A stretch of DNA of 64,000 nt, taken from positions 1-64,000 of the forward strand of contig CANBVJ010000002.1 of the NCBI GenBank assembly GCA_947372865.1, in the 5' to 3' direction. This DNA is from Comamonadaceae bacterium. GTDB taxonomy: Bacteria > Pseudomonadota > Gammaproteobacteria > Burkholderiales > Burkholderiaceae_C. The notes under the pieces were generated by a model. That model did not search any database, had not been told where the DNA came from, and saw nothing but the letters and a program-made list of their open reading frames with translations. Both the position numbers and the translations under genes were made by a program. Of the stretch, positions 54,975-64,000 are shown one piece after another (within the stretch, counting starts at the first letter, position 1; every line of letters starts with the position of its first letter).

Positions 54975-55874
54975 ATGCCGCTGTCCCATCCCCCTGCCCC
55001 GCCACCGCAGCCCCCGGGTCAGGCGCTCACCCCGGCCGTCGCGCCGATTAGCCATTACGAAAACTTTCCGGTGGCCTCGTGGCTGTGCCCCGCGCACCTG
55101 CGCGCGCCGATTGCCGCGATGTACCACTTTGCCCGCACCGCCGACGACCTGGCCGACGAAGGCGACGCCAGCGCCGCGCAGCGCCTGGCCGACTTGCAGG
55201 CCTACCGCGCTGCGCTGGACTTGGCTTGCGCAGGCCAGGTGACCGCAGCCGGACGCTGGGCCTGGGTGTTTGGGCCGCTGCACCAAGCCATCGCCGCCCA
55301 CCATTTGCCGCCCGAACTGTTGCACGCGCTCTTGGACGCCTTTGTGCAGGACATCGAAAAAACCCGCGACGGCACCGGCTACGCCGATGAGGCTGCGCTG
55401 CTGGACTATTGCCAGCGCTCGGCCAACCCGGTGGGGCGCTTGCTGCTGCATTTGTATGGCGTGGCGGACGCGCAGGCGCTGGCCTGGAGCGACGGCATTT
55501 GCAGCGCCCTGCAACTCATCAACTTCTGGCAAGACCCCAGCCGCGACCTGCCACGTGGGCGCTGCTACTTTGCGCAAGACGCTTGCGCCCAATGGAATGT
55601 GAGCCAGCAAGACCTGCAAGACCCGACTCAGTCGCGCCGCGCCGACGGTCTGATCGCCCAATGCGCCCACAGCGCACGCAGCCGCATGGAGCGCAGCGCC
55701 GCCCTGGTGCACCGGGTGCCCGGGCGCGCAGGGTGGGAGCTGCGCCTGGTGGTACAAGGCGGCCTGCGCATTTTGGACAAAGTAGAGGCGCTGGGTGGCC
55801 GGGTGTTGCACATGCGGCCGCGCCTACGGCCCTGGGATACACCGCTACTGATCTGGCGCGCCCTCTGGATGTGA
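54975..55874 (+). CDS. hpnC: Squalene synthase HpnC
   Basis: ENFPVASWLCPAHLRAPIAAMYHFARTADDLADEGD, LQLINFWQDPSRDLPRGRCYF. Confidence 0.95.
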   Translation: MPLSHPPAPPPQPPGQALTPAVAPISHYENFPVASWLCPAHLRAPIAAMYHFARTADDLADEGDASAAQRLADLQAYRAALDLACAGQVTAAGRWAWVFGPLHQAIAAHHLPPELLHALLDAFVQDIEKTRDGTGYADEAALLDYCQRSANPVGRLLLHLYGVADAQALAWSDGICSALQLINFWQDPSRDLPRGRCYFAQDACAQWNVSQQDLQDPTQSRRADGLIAQCAHSARSRMERSAALVHRVPGRAGWELRLVVQGGLRILDKVEALGGRVLHMRPRLRPWDTPLLIWRALWM

Positions 55875-55910
55875 TCTGGTGGACGAGAAGGCCTGAGCGA
55901 CAATAGGCCA

Positions 55911-56750
55911 ATGACACCGGCGCAGTACGTTGAACAAAAGGCTGCTGCCTCGGGCAGCAGTTTCTATTACGCATTCCTGTTTTTGCCTGCGCCCCGGCGT
56001 GCGGCGATCACGGCTTTTTACGCCTTTTGCCGTGAGGTGGACGACGTGGTGGACGACGCAGTGGACCTGGGCGTTGCCGCCACCAAGCTCGCATGGTGGA
56101 GCACCGAAGTGACCCAGGCCTACGCCGGGCGCCCCAGCCATCCCGTCATGCAGGCGCTCATTCCGCACACCGGCGCATATGGCATTGCCCAACACCACCT
56201 GCAAAGCGTGATTGAAGGCTGCCAAATGGACCTGGAGCAAACCCGCTACCTGGACTACCCCAACCTGCAGCGCTACTGCCACTTGGTGGCCGGCGTGGTG
56301 GGCGAAGTGGCTGCCGCCATTTTTGGCCAAACGCAGGCGCAAACCACCACCTACGCCCACACCCTGGGTCAGGCCCTGCAACTGACCAACATCATCCGCG
56401 ACGTAGGCGAAGACGCGCAGCGCGGGCGCATTTACCTGCCGGTTAACGAGTTGCAGCGTTTTGACGTCAAGGCGCACGAGATTCTCAAACGCCTGCCGTC
56501 CGAGCGTTTTCAGGCGCTGATGGCCTTTCAGGCGCAGCGCGCCCATGCCTTGTACGACGAGGCCTTTGCCCTGCTGCCTGAGGCCGACCACCGCAGCCAA
56601 AAGCCCGGCCTGATGATGGCCAGCATTTACCGCAGCCTCTTGCGCGAGATCGAAGCCCAGCGCTTTCCGGTGCTGGAGCAGCGGGTGCGCCTCACGCCTT
56701 TGCGCAAACTCTGGCTGGCCTGGAAAGTCCAGGCGCTGGGGCGGCTTTGA
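55911..56750 (+). CDS. hpnD: Presqualene diphosphate synthase HpnD
   Basis: GSSFYYAFLFLPAPRRAAITAFYAFCREVDDVVDD, ALQLTNIIRDVGEDAQRGRIYLP. Confidence 0.95.
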   Translation: MTPAQYVEQKAAASGSSFYYAFLFLPAPRRAAITAFYAFCREVDDVVDDAVDLGVAATKLAWWSTEVTQAYAGRPSHPVMQALIPHTGAYGIAQHHLQSVIEGCQMDLEQTRYLDYPNLQRYCHLVAGVVGEVAAAIFGQTQAQTTTYAHTLGQALQLTNIIRDVGEDAQRGRIYLPVNELQRFDVKAHEILKRLPSERFQALMAFQAQRAHALYDEAFALLPEADHRSQKPGLMMASIYRSLLREIEAQRFPVLEQRVRLTPLRKLWLAWKVQALGRL

Positions 56751-58150
56751 AAAGCAAAAAAGTCTGCGTTGTCGGCGCCGGTTGGGCCGGTCTGGCAGCA
56801 GCCGTGGGTGCCACCCAGGGCGGCCACCGGGTCACCGTGCTGGAAGCCACGCGCACCTTGGGCGGACGGGCACGCACTCTGGCGCCAGACGTGACGCACC
56901 GCCTGCCCGACGGCAGCACGCCCTCGCTGGACAACGGCCAGCACATTCTGATTGGCGGCTACCGCGAAACCTTGGAACTGATGTGCGTCGTCGGCTTGGA
57001 CCCAGCCGCCCTGCTGCTGCGCCTGCCCTTGACGCTGCAGTTTCCCGATGGCAGCGGCCTGCGCCTGCCCGACTGGCCCCAGCCCTGGAACCTGCTCGCG
57101 GGGGTGCTGGGCGCGCGCGGCTGGAGCCTGGGCGACAAATGGTCGCTGTTGGTGGCGCTTCGGCGCTGGCAGCGTGCCGACTTTCAGTGCAGCGCCGCCG
57201 CCACCGTGGCCGAACTGTGCGTGGGTGTGCGCCCGCAGGTGATGGACAGTTTTATCGAGCCCTTGTGTGTTTCGGCCCTGAACACCCCGGCGCAGCAAGC
57301 CAGCGGCCAGGTCTTTTTGACGGTGCTGTACGACACGCTCAAGCCGGTGATCCCACCCAAAGTGCCCGAAGGTGCAGCGCCGGGAACAGCCGCTGAGCGG
57401 CCCTGGGCCGGCTCGGACCTGCTGCTGCCACGCGCCGACCTCTCGGCCTTGTTTCCGCAAGCGGCCGCGCACTGGCTGCAAGCCCGAGGCGCTGCGGTGC
57501 GCCTGGGCGAGCGCGCGCCCACGCCGCGTTGGACGGCCGGCCAGTGGCACGTCGGCGACGAAGCATTTGACGCCGTGGTCTGGGCCACCGCACCCGCACA
57601 CGCGGTGCAAGCCTTGGCTGAGTACGCACCCGAGGCGCCCAAGAATCTGGCTATTTACCTGCAGCGCTGGCTGCGCCCGGCCCAAAACCTGAAATACGAG
57701 GCCATTGCCACCGTTTACGCCTACGCCGACGGGCTGGTGCTGCCCGCACCCATGCTGGCCCTGACCAGCAGCCCACAGTTGCCTGCGCAATTTGTGTTTG
57801 ACCGGGGCCAGTTGGGCGGCCCCCTCGGTTTGATGGCGTTTGTGGCAAGTGCTGCCGTCGGCACGCACGACGCTATTGAAGAACAGGTGCTGGCCCAAGC
57901 CAACAGCCAGCTCGAACACCTGCTGGGTGGCCAGCGGCTGGTGCCAGTGCAAACCGTGGTGGAAAAGCGCGCCACCCTGGCCTGCACGCCCCGGATGGCG
58001 CGCCCGCCCCAGCGCATCGCACCGGGCTTGTTGGCCTGTGGCGACTACCTGTATGCGCCCTACCCCTCTACCCTGGAAGGCGCGGTGCGCAGCGGCTTGA
58101 TGGCCGCCCTGGCGCTGGACGAGGCCGACGGCTTTTCCTGGAAGCCCTAA
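56747..58150 (+). CDS. hpnE: Hydroxysqualene dehydroxylase HpnE (squalene-associated FAD-dependent desaturase)
   Basis: VCVVGAGWAGLAAAVGATQGGHRVTVLEATRTLGGRART; 4-nt overlap with hpnD. Confidence 0.94.
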   Translation: MKSKKVCVVGAGWAGLAAAVGATQGGHRVTVLEATRTLGGRARTLAPDVTHRLPDGSTPSLDNGQHILIGGYRETLELMCVVGLDPAALLLRLPLTLQFPDGSGLRLPDWPQPWNLLAGVLGARGWSLGDKWSLLVALRRWQRADFQCSAAATVAELCVGVRPQVMDSFIEPLCVSALNTPAQQASGQVFLTVLYDTLKPVIPPKVPEGAAPGTAAERPWAGSDLLLPRADLSALFPQAAAHWLQARGAAVRLGERAPTPRWTAGQWHVGDEAFDAVVWATAPAHAVQALAEYAPEAPKNLAIYLQRWLRPAQNLKYEAIATVYAYADGLVLPAPMLALTSSPQLPAQFVFDRGQLGGPLGLMAFVASAAVGTHDAIEEQVLAQANSQLEHLLGGQRLVPVQTVVEKRATLACTPRMARPPQRIAPGLLACGDYLYAPYPSTLEGAVRSGLMAALALDEADGFSWKP

Positions 58151-58275
58151 CAGCTCCCAGGAGCGTCGCGCACCGGACTCCCACCGTGAACTCTCAGGGT
58201 CTTGCCCTATGTCTTACGGGGCCGAGAGCCACTAGCATCGTGCTCCTTTTCGCAATATTCCTGAAGCGCGCGACC

Positions 58276-60681
58276 ATGAAAACTTTCCTCAAACTCTTGG
58301 CCACCGCCCTTGTTGTACTACTGGCTGGCAGCGCCTGGTATCTGCACGGCAAACAACCGGTGCGCGACGGCAGTATGGACCTGCGCGGCCTGCAGCAATC
58401 CGTGACCGTGCGCTACGACGAACGCGGTGTTCCCCACATCACCGCGCAAAACGAGCCCGACCTGTACCGCGCGCTGGGCTATGTCCATGCCCAAGACCGC
58501 CTGTTCCAGATGGAAATGGTGCGCCGCCTGGCGATGGGCGAACTCGCCGAAATCCTCGGCCCCAAGCTGCTCGATACCGACCGCCTGTTTCGCACCCTGG
58601 GTATCCGCGAACACGCGCAGCGGGTTGCGCAGACCCTGGACATGGGCACACCGGCCAACCAGACCCTGGCCGCCTACCTGGACGGCATCAACCAATTCCA
58701 GGCCGGCCACCCCGCGCCGATGGAGTTTGATTTGCTGGGGATTCCCAAGCGCCCTTTCACGCCCCAAGACACGCTGGCGGTGTCTGGCTACCTGGCGTAC
58801 AGCTTTGCCGCCGCCTTCAAAACCGAGCCGGTGATGACGCTGATCCGCGACCAACTGGGGCCCAACTACCTGCGCATTTTTGACCTCGACTGGCATCCCC
58901 AAGGTGCGGTCAAAACCGCCGCGCTAGCCCAACCCAACACCAAAACCGCGCTGGGCCCAGCCGACTGGCAAAGCTTGGGTCGGCTCGCGGCGCTGAGCCA
59001 AAGCGCGCTGGAACAAGCCGGCGTGCCCGCTTTTGAGGGCAGCAACGCCTGGGTGATTGACGGTCACCACACCGCAAGCGGCAAACCCATCTTGGCGGGC
59101 GATCCGCATATTGCGTATTCGGCGCCTTCGGTCTGGTACGAGGCGCACCTGAGCAGCCCGGGTTTTGAGTTGTACGGCCACTACCAGGCGCTCAACCCGG
59201 TGGCGCTGCTCGGTCACAACGCCGAATTCGGCTGGAGCCTGACCATGTTCCAGAACGACGACATTGACCTGGTGGCCGAAAAGGTCAACCCGACCAATGC
59301 GGATGAAGTCTGGGACCACGGCACATGGGTCAAACTCACCGAGCGTTCTGAGACCATTGCCGTCAAAGGCCAGACACCTGTGGAGCTGCGCCTGCGCCGC
59401 TCGCCCCACGGCCCGCTGCTCAACGACGCCTACAAAGACACGCTGGGCACCACGCCGATTGCCATGTGGTGGGCCTTTCTGGAAACCGAAAACCCGTTGA
59501 TCGACGCCTTTTACGAACTCAACCGCGCCAACACCCGGGACAAGGCGCGTGTGGCGGCCAGCAAAATCCACGCCCCCGGCCTGAACGTGGTCTGGGCCAA
59601 TGCGCAAGGCGACATTGGCTGGTGGGCGGCGGCCAAGTTGCCTATTCGCCCCAAGGGCGTGAATCCCACTTTTATTCTGGACGCCGCCAAAGGAGAGGCA
59701 GACAAGCCCGGCTTCTACCCCTTCAAGGACAACCCGCAAGAAGAAAACCCGGCGCGCGGCTTCATCGTCTCGGCCAACCACCAGCCCGCAGGCGCGCGCG
59801 CCGTGCCGGGCTACTACAACCCCTCGGGCCGCGCCCGGCGCCTGACCGAGCTGTTACAGGCGGCCCAATCCCCAGCCGACACCGCCGCCATGCAGGCCAT
59901 GCAGCTCGACACCCAAACCGACTTTGCGCCCCAGGTGCTCAGCGGCCTGCTGCCCGTACTCGGCGAAGTCGTCACCGACCCGCAAGAGCGGGGCTTGTTG
60001 CAAACACTGCAGCAATGGGACGGCCGGTTCAGCATGGACAGTGCGGCGCCCACGCTGTTTAGCCAAATGCTGTTTGAAGTGGCGCGCGCTGCCATGGCCG
60101 ACGAGCTGGGCGAGGTTGAATTCAAAGCCATGCTGCGCACCCGCGCCTTGGACGAAGCGCTGCCCCGCCTGCTGGCCGACGCCAACTCTCCGTGGTGGGA
60201 TGTGCGCGGCACGCCTGCCGTGGAAACCCGCGCCGACACCGTCAAGGCCGCCTGGAAGGCCGCGCTGGTGCACCTGAAAAACACCTATGGCCCCGACACC
60301 CACCAATGGGTCTGGGGCAAAACCCACACCGTGACGCACAAGCACCCGCTGGGCCAGCAAAAACCACTGGACAAACTGTTTGATGTCGGCCCCCTGCCCG
60401 TGCCCGGCGGCCGCGAAGTGCCCAACAACCTGTCGGGCACCATCACAGCAGCACCTTGGGCGGTGAGCTACGGCCCGTCTACCCGGCGCGTGGTGGATTT
60501 TGCTGACGCCAGCCAAGCCTTAGGCATCAACCCGGTGGGGCAAAGCGGCGTGCTGCTGGACGCCCATTACGCCGACCAGGCCAAAGCCTTTGCGCGGGGG
60601 CAGTACATGCGCCAGTATTTGTCGGTGGGCGACGTGAGCGCCCATACCCAAAGCACGCTGCAACTGCGCGCGGTGCCTTAG
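58276..60681 (+). CDS. Penicillin acylase family (Ntn-hydrolase) exported protein
   Basis: N-terminal TM/signal; GVPHITAQNEPDLYRALGYVHAQDRLFQMEMVRR; predicted autoprocessing site EG/SNAWVIDGHHTASGKPILAGDPH. Confidence 0.93.
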   Translation: MKTFLKLLATALVVLLAGSAWYLHGKQPVRDGSMDLRGLQQSVTVRYDERGVPHITAQNEPDLYRALGYVHAQDRLFQMEMVRRLAMGELAEILGPKLLDTDRLFRTLGIREHAQRVAQTLDMGTPANQTLAAYLDGINQFQAGHPAPMEFDLLGIPKRPFTPQDTLAVSGYLAYSFAAAFKTEPVMTLIRDQLGPNYLRIFDLDWHPQGAVKTAALAQPNTKTALGPADWQSLGRLAALSQSALEQAGVPAFEGSNAWVIDGHHTASGKPILAGDPHIAYSAPSVWYEAHLSSPGFELYGHYQALNPVALLGHNAEFGWSLTMFQNDDIDLVAEKVNPTNADEVWDHGTWVKLTERSETIAVKGQTPVELRLRRSPHGPLLNDAYKDTLGTTPIAMWWAFLETENPLIDAFYELNRANTRDKARVAASKIHAPGLNVVWANAQGDIGWWAAAKLPIRPKGVNPTFILDAAKGEADKPGFYPFKDNPQEENPARGFIVSANHQPAGARAVPGYYNPSGRARRLTELLQAAQSPADTAAMQAMQLDTQTDFAPQVLSGLLPVLGEVVTDPQERGLLQTLQQWDGRFSMDSAAPTLFSQMLFEVARAAMADELGEVEFKAMLRTRALDEALPRLLADANSPWWDVRGTPAVETRADTVKAAWKAALVHLKNTYGPDTHQWVWGKTHTVTHKHPLGQQKPLDKLFDVGPLPVPGGREVPNNLSGTITAAPWAVSYGPSTRRVVDFADASQALGINPVGQSGVLLDAHYADQAKAFARGQYMRQYLSVGDVSAHTQSTLQLRAVP

Positions 60682-60705
60682 GGCGCGGGGATCGGGCGGC
60701 GCGGG

Positions 60706-61407
60706 CTAGGTCGCCAGCCCCAAGGCCGCGCACAACTGCGCCATATCGGTCGTGGTCAGGTGCGGCGTGTGCGAGTGGCTCCAGACCTTGGCGTCGCGGT
60801 TCAGCCACGCGGCCTGCATACCGGCGTCCAGAGCACCCACCACGTCCAGGTGCGCGTCGTCGCCCACGTGCAGCACTTCGTCGGGCGCGCACCGCAGCGC
60901 GCGCGCCGCCGCATGAAAAATGTCAATATGCGGTTTGGCCACGCCACAGGACTGGGCGCTGACGCTGCCCACAAAATACGCACCCAGGCCGACGCGATGC
61001 ACATCGGCATTGCCGTTGGACACCGCCAGCACCGGAAAGCGCGCCGCCAGTACCGCCAGTGCGCCCAAAGCGTCCGGGTAGAGCGTGACGCGCTGGCGCT
61101 CGGCAAAAAACACCTCAAACGCGGGGTGCGCCAGGGCCGTGTCCTCGCCCGCCTGGCCCAGCGCATGGCGCAAATAAGCGCGGCGCAGGGCGCTGAAATC
61201 ATGCGCCACTTCAGGGTGGGCCAGGTTCACCGCCTTGCGCAACTGGCTGCGTGTGGCACTGCTGCTGAGCAAGGTGGACGTGGCGGGCGCGTGCTGGGCC
61301 AGCCAGTCGGCCAGCGCCTGTTCGGCACGCACGATGGTGGGCTCGACGGGCCACAGCGTGTCGTCCAGGTCCAGGGTAATGGCTTTGATTTTGGAAACAT
61401 GGAGCAT
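60706..61407 (-). CDS. HAD-superfamily hydrolase
   Basis: [52 protein letters not shown]. Confidence 0.92.
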   Translation of the reverse strand: MLHVSKIKAITLDLDDTLWPVEPTIVRAEQALADWLAQHAPATSTLLSSSATRSQLRKAVNLAHPEVAHDFSALRRAYLRHALGQAGEDTALAHPAFEVFFAERQRVTLYPDALGALAVLAARFPVLAVSNGNADVHRVGLGAYFVGSVSAQSCGVAKPHIDIFHAAARALRCAPDEVLHVGDDAHLDVVGALDAGMQAAWLNRDAKVWSHSHTPHLTTTDMAQLCAALGLAT

Positions 61408-61426
61408 AGGTGCGCGAGAATACCCC

Positions 61427-62518
61427 ATGCCTTTTTCCAAAGAACCCCTATTTACCCACGGCCAGACTCCCCGCACCGCCGTCTTGTATTGCAACCTGGG
61501 CACGCCTGACGCACCCACCGCAGCCGCAGTGCGCCGCTACCTGGCCGAGTTTTTGAGCGACCAGCGTGTGGTTGAAATCCCGCGTTTGCTTTGGCTGCTG
61601 ATCTTGCACGGCATCATCCTGCGCTTTCGCCCGGCCAAATCGGCGGCCAAATACGCCAGCATCTGGACGCCTGAGGGTTCGCCGCTCAAGATCGGCACCG
61701 AAAAGCAGGCCAAACTGTTGCAAGGCTGGCTGGGCGAACAAGGCGAAAAAGTCGTGGTGCGCTGGGCCATGCGCTACGGCAGCACCTCGATTGCCTCGCA
61801 GCTTGACGCGCTCAAGGCCGAAGGCGTCACCCGCGTGCTGGTGCTGCCGGCCTATCCGCAGTATTCGGCCACCACCACGGCCAGCCTGTTTGACGCGGTT
61901 TACACCTGGGCCAGCAAAATTCGCAGCATCCCCGAGCTGCGCTTTGTCAACCATTACCACGACCACCCCGCTTACATCGAGGCGCTGGCAGAGAGCGTGC
62001 GCAACTACTGGCTGGGCCAAACCCGCCCGGACGTGCTGGTGATGAGCTTTCACGGCGTACCCGAGCGCACGCTGGCCTTGGGCGACCAGTACCACTGCGA
62101 ATGCTTCAAGACCGCGCGCCTGCTGGCCGAAGCCCTGGGTTTGTCCAAGGACCAGTACAAAGTGACCTTCCAAAGCCGCCTGGGCCGCGCCAAATGGCTG
62201 GAGCCCTATACCGAGCCCACGCTGATCGCAATGGCGCAGGCGGGCGTGCAGCGGGTGGACGTGGTGTGCCCCGGCTTTACCAGCGACTGCCTGGAAACGC
62301 TGGAAGAAATCAATATGGAGGCTCGCGAAGCCTTTTTGCACGCCGGGGGCAAAGTCTTCGGCTATATCCCCTGCCTGAATCACGACCCGGCCGGCATCAC
62401 CGCCCTGGGCGCCGTGGCGCAGCAGCATCTGGCGGGCTGGAACACCCAAGAGCTGGCCGACCCGCGCCTGCTTGCCGCGTCACGCGCCGCCGCCTTGGCC
62501 TTGGGCGCCAAGCAATAA
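61427..62518 (+). CDS. hemH: Ferrochelatase
   Basis: [65 protein letters not shown]. Confidence 0.97.
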   Translation: MPFSKEPLFTHGQTPRTAVLYCNLGTPDAPTAAAVRRYLAEFLSDQRVVEIPRLLWLLILHGIILRFRPAKSAAKYASIWTPEGSPLKIGTEKQAKLLQGWLGEQGEKVVVRWAMRYGSTSIASQLDALKAEGVTRVLVLPAYPQYSATTTASLFDAVYTWASKIRSIPELRFVNHYHDHPAYIEALAESVRNYWLGQTRPDVLVMSFHGVPERTLALGDQYHCECFKTARLLAEALGLSKDQYKVTFQSRLGRAKWLEPYTEPTLIAMAQAGVQRVDVVCPGFTSDCLETLEEINMEAREAFLHAGGKVFGYIPCLNHDPAGITALGAVAQQHLAGWNTQELADPRLLAASRAAALALGAKQ

Positions 62519-62543
62519 GGCGCACGGGCAACACAGCAGCACG

Positions 62544-63521
62544 ATGGCGATTGTTTTAGCCCCGATGGAGGGCCTGCTGGACTTTGTGCTGCGCGACATC
62601 CTGACCCGGGTGGGCGGCATTGACCGCTGTGTGTCCGAATTCATCCGCGTCACCAACACCTTGCTGCCCGAGCGCGCCTTTGTGCGCGTGGTGCCCGAGT
62701 TGCTGACCGGTGGCCGCACGCTCTCGGGCGTGCCCGTGCGGCCCCAGTTATTGGGGTCAGACCCGCATTGCCTGGCCGACAACGCAGCGCGCGTGGCGGG
62801 CCTGGGCGCTGATGGCGTGGACCTGAACTTTGGCTGCCCGGCCAAGGTCGTCAACCGCCACGGCGGTGGCGCGGCCTTGCTGGAAGACCCGGAGTTGCTG
62901 TTCCAGATCGTGTCCGCCGTGCGCCGCGCCGTGCCTGCGCACCAGGTGGTGTCGGCCAAGATGCGCTTGGGCTTTCATGACGACCGCCGGGCCGAAGAAT
63001 GCGCGCTGGCCTTGGAGGCCGGAGGCGCGGGCGAGATTGTGGTGCACGCCCGCACCCGCGCCGATGCTTACCGCCCGCCCGCCTACTGGGGCCGCATTGC
63101 AGACATTGCCGCCGTGGTGCGCACGCCACTGGTGGCCAATGGCGAGATCTGGAACGTGCAAGACGCGCAGGCCTGCCGCGCCGAGTCGGGCTGCCACACG
63201 CTGATGCTGGGGCGCGGCATCGTCAGCTACCCCGGCCTGGCGCACGCCATTGCCCAGGCTGCGGGGCAAACCGCCCCCACGCAGGTGACCGACTGGCCGG
63301 CGTTGCATCCGCACATCGCCAGCTTTTGGCAACTGGTGCGCGCCACGCTAGAGCGCCGCCAGCAGGCCGGGCGCCTCAAGCAATGGCTCAACTTTTTGCG
63401 CCGCCACTATCCGCAGGCGCAGCTTGCTTACAACGCGCTCAAGGCGGTGAACGATGTGGCGGTGATTGACGCTTGGGTGGCGGGGCTGGGTGTCGGAAAA
63501 TTGAACACAAATGCTGTATAA
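62544..63521 (+). CDS. dusC: tRNA-dihydrouridine(16) synthase
   Basis: MAIVLAPMEGLLDFVLRDILTRVGGIDRCVSEFIRV, VDLNFGCPAKVVNRHGGGAALLEDPE. Confidence 0.95.
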   Translation: MAIVLAPMEGLLDFVLRDILTRVGGIDRCVSEFIRVTNTLLPERAFVRVVPELLTGGRTLSGVPVRPQLLGSDPHCLADNAARVAGLGADGVDLNFGCPAKVVNRHGGGAALLEDPELLFQIVSAVRRAVPAHQVVSAKMRLGFHDDRRAEECALALEAGGAGEIVVHARTRADAYRPPAYWGRIADIAAVVRTPLVANGEIWNVQDAQACRAESGCHTLMLGRGIVSYPGLAHAIAQAAGQTAPTQVTDWPALHPHIASFWQLVRATLERRQQAGRLKQWLNFLRRHYPQAQLAYNALKAVNDVAVIDAWVAGLGVGKLNTNAV

Positions 63522-63575
63522 AATAACAGTTACTATTTTTGTGTAATCGCTTAGTTTTAACTACAAAATAACTTC

Positions 63576-64000
63576 ATGGCACTTCAATCAATCGAAATTT
63601 GCGCTGGCGCCGGTGGTCAGGCTTTGGGACTGGAGCAGGCCGGTTTTGAACATGCGAGTCTGGTTGAAATAGAAGCCCCCGCCTGCCAGACACTGCGCAT
63701 GAACCGGCCTAACTGGAACGTAGTGGAAGCCGATGTACACCAGTACAGCGCAGACCGCTGGAAGGGTGTCGCACTGTTTGCAGGCGGCGTACCTTGCCCG
63801 CCGTTTTCCAAGGCCGGCAAGCAGTTGGGCCACGACGATGAACGCGATCTCTTTCCCCAGGCAATCCGCCTGGTGGACGAATGTAAGCCGCAAGCCGTGA
63901 TGCTGGAAAACGTGCGTGGTTTGCTAGATCCAATGTTTGCCGACTACCGCGCCAAGATCGTGTCCGATCTGGCCAAGCTGGGCTACGTGGGCGAATGGAA
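63576..64000 (+). CDS. DNA (cytosine-5-)-methyltransferase, N-terminal part (truncated by window end)
   Basis: MALQSIEICAGAGGQALGLEQAGFEHASLVEI (motif I), ALFAGGVPCPPFSKAGKQLG (motif IV, PCPPFS), AVMLENVRGLL (motif VI). Open to the end of the window. Confidence 0.93.
   Translation, partial: MALQSIEICAGAGGQALGLEQAGFEHASLVEIEAPACQTLRMNRPNWNVVEADVHQYSADRWKGVALFAGGVPCPPFSKAGKQLGHDDERDLFPQAIRLVDECKPQAVMLENVRGLLDPMFADYRAKIVSDLAKLGYVGEW

Noticed and set aside
54807-55811. N-terminal extension of the adaptor ORF (53676-55811)
   Set aside because: It is antisense to hpnC and precedes a clear lipoprotein signal start at 54806.
56627-57952. 441-aa ORF antisense to hpnE
   Set aside because: Shadow ORF of hpnE; no recognisable domain.
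1-64000. CRISPR arrays, transposases, integrases, rRNA operons
   Set aside because: No regularly spaced repeats, IS-type proteins or rRNA-like sequence recognised in the window.

Overview
This 64 kb, GC-rich window looks like a chromosomal core region of a betaproteobacterium. Gene content and order fit Burkholderiales, probably Comamonadaceae; this assignment rests on recognition, not a search. Most of the window is housekeeping: sixA(partial)-ppk1; glmM-folP-ftsH-rlmE / yhbY; greA-carB-lysE-carA; trmH-rnhB-lpxB-lpxA-fabZ-lpxD-skp-bamA-dxr-cdsA-frr-pyrH-tsf-rpsB; clpA-clpS-icd; lexA; lon-clpX-clpP-tig with four tRNAs; an RND efflux pair; hpnCDE squalene genes; hemH; dusC. The last 425 bp hold the 5' part of a cytosine-5 DNA methyltransferase, probably the edge of a restriction-modification or accessory island. 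I saw no rRNA, CRISPR array, prophage or transposase. The points most worth a second look are: (i) uppS and rseP are both missing from an otherwise canonical rpsB-to-lpxB cluster; (ii) a phosphate-themed neighbourhood sits between glmM and ppk1, where pst/pho genes are often found, with 11-bp-periodic TCAC repeats upstream of the porin; (iii) two divergent gene pairs have start codons only 18-19 bp apart, with -10-like elements and no Shine-Dalgarno, suggesting bidirectional and leaderless expression; (iv) a Crp/Fnr - APH-kinase - acyl-CoA dehydrogenase operon resembles a split ACAD10/11; (v) lexA has tandem LexA boxes and a small downstream ORF of unknown function; (vi) a cytosine methyltransferase sits at the window edge behind an AT-rich, dyad-rich promoter region.
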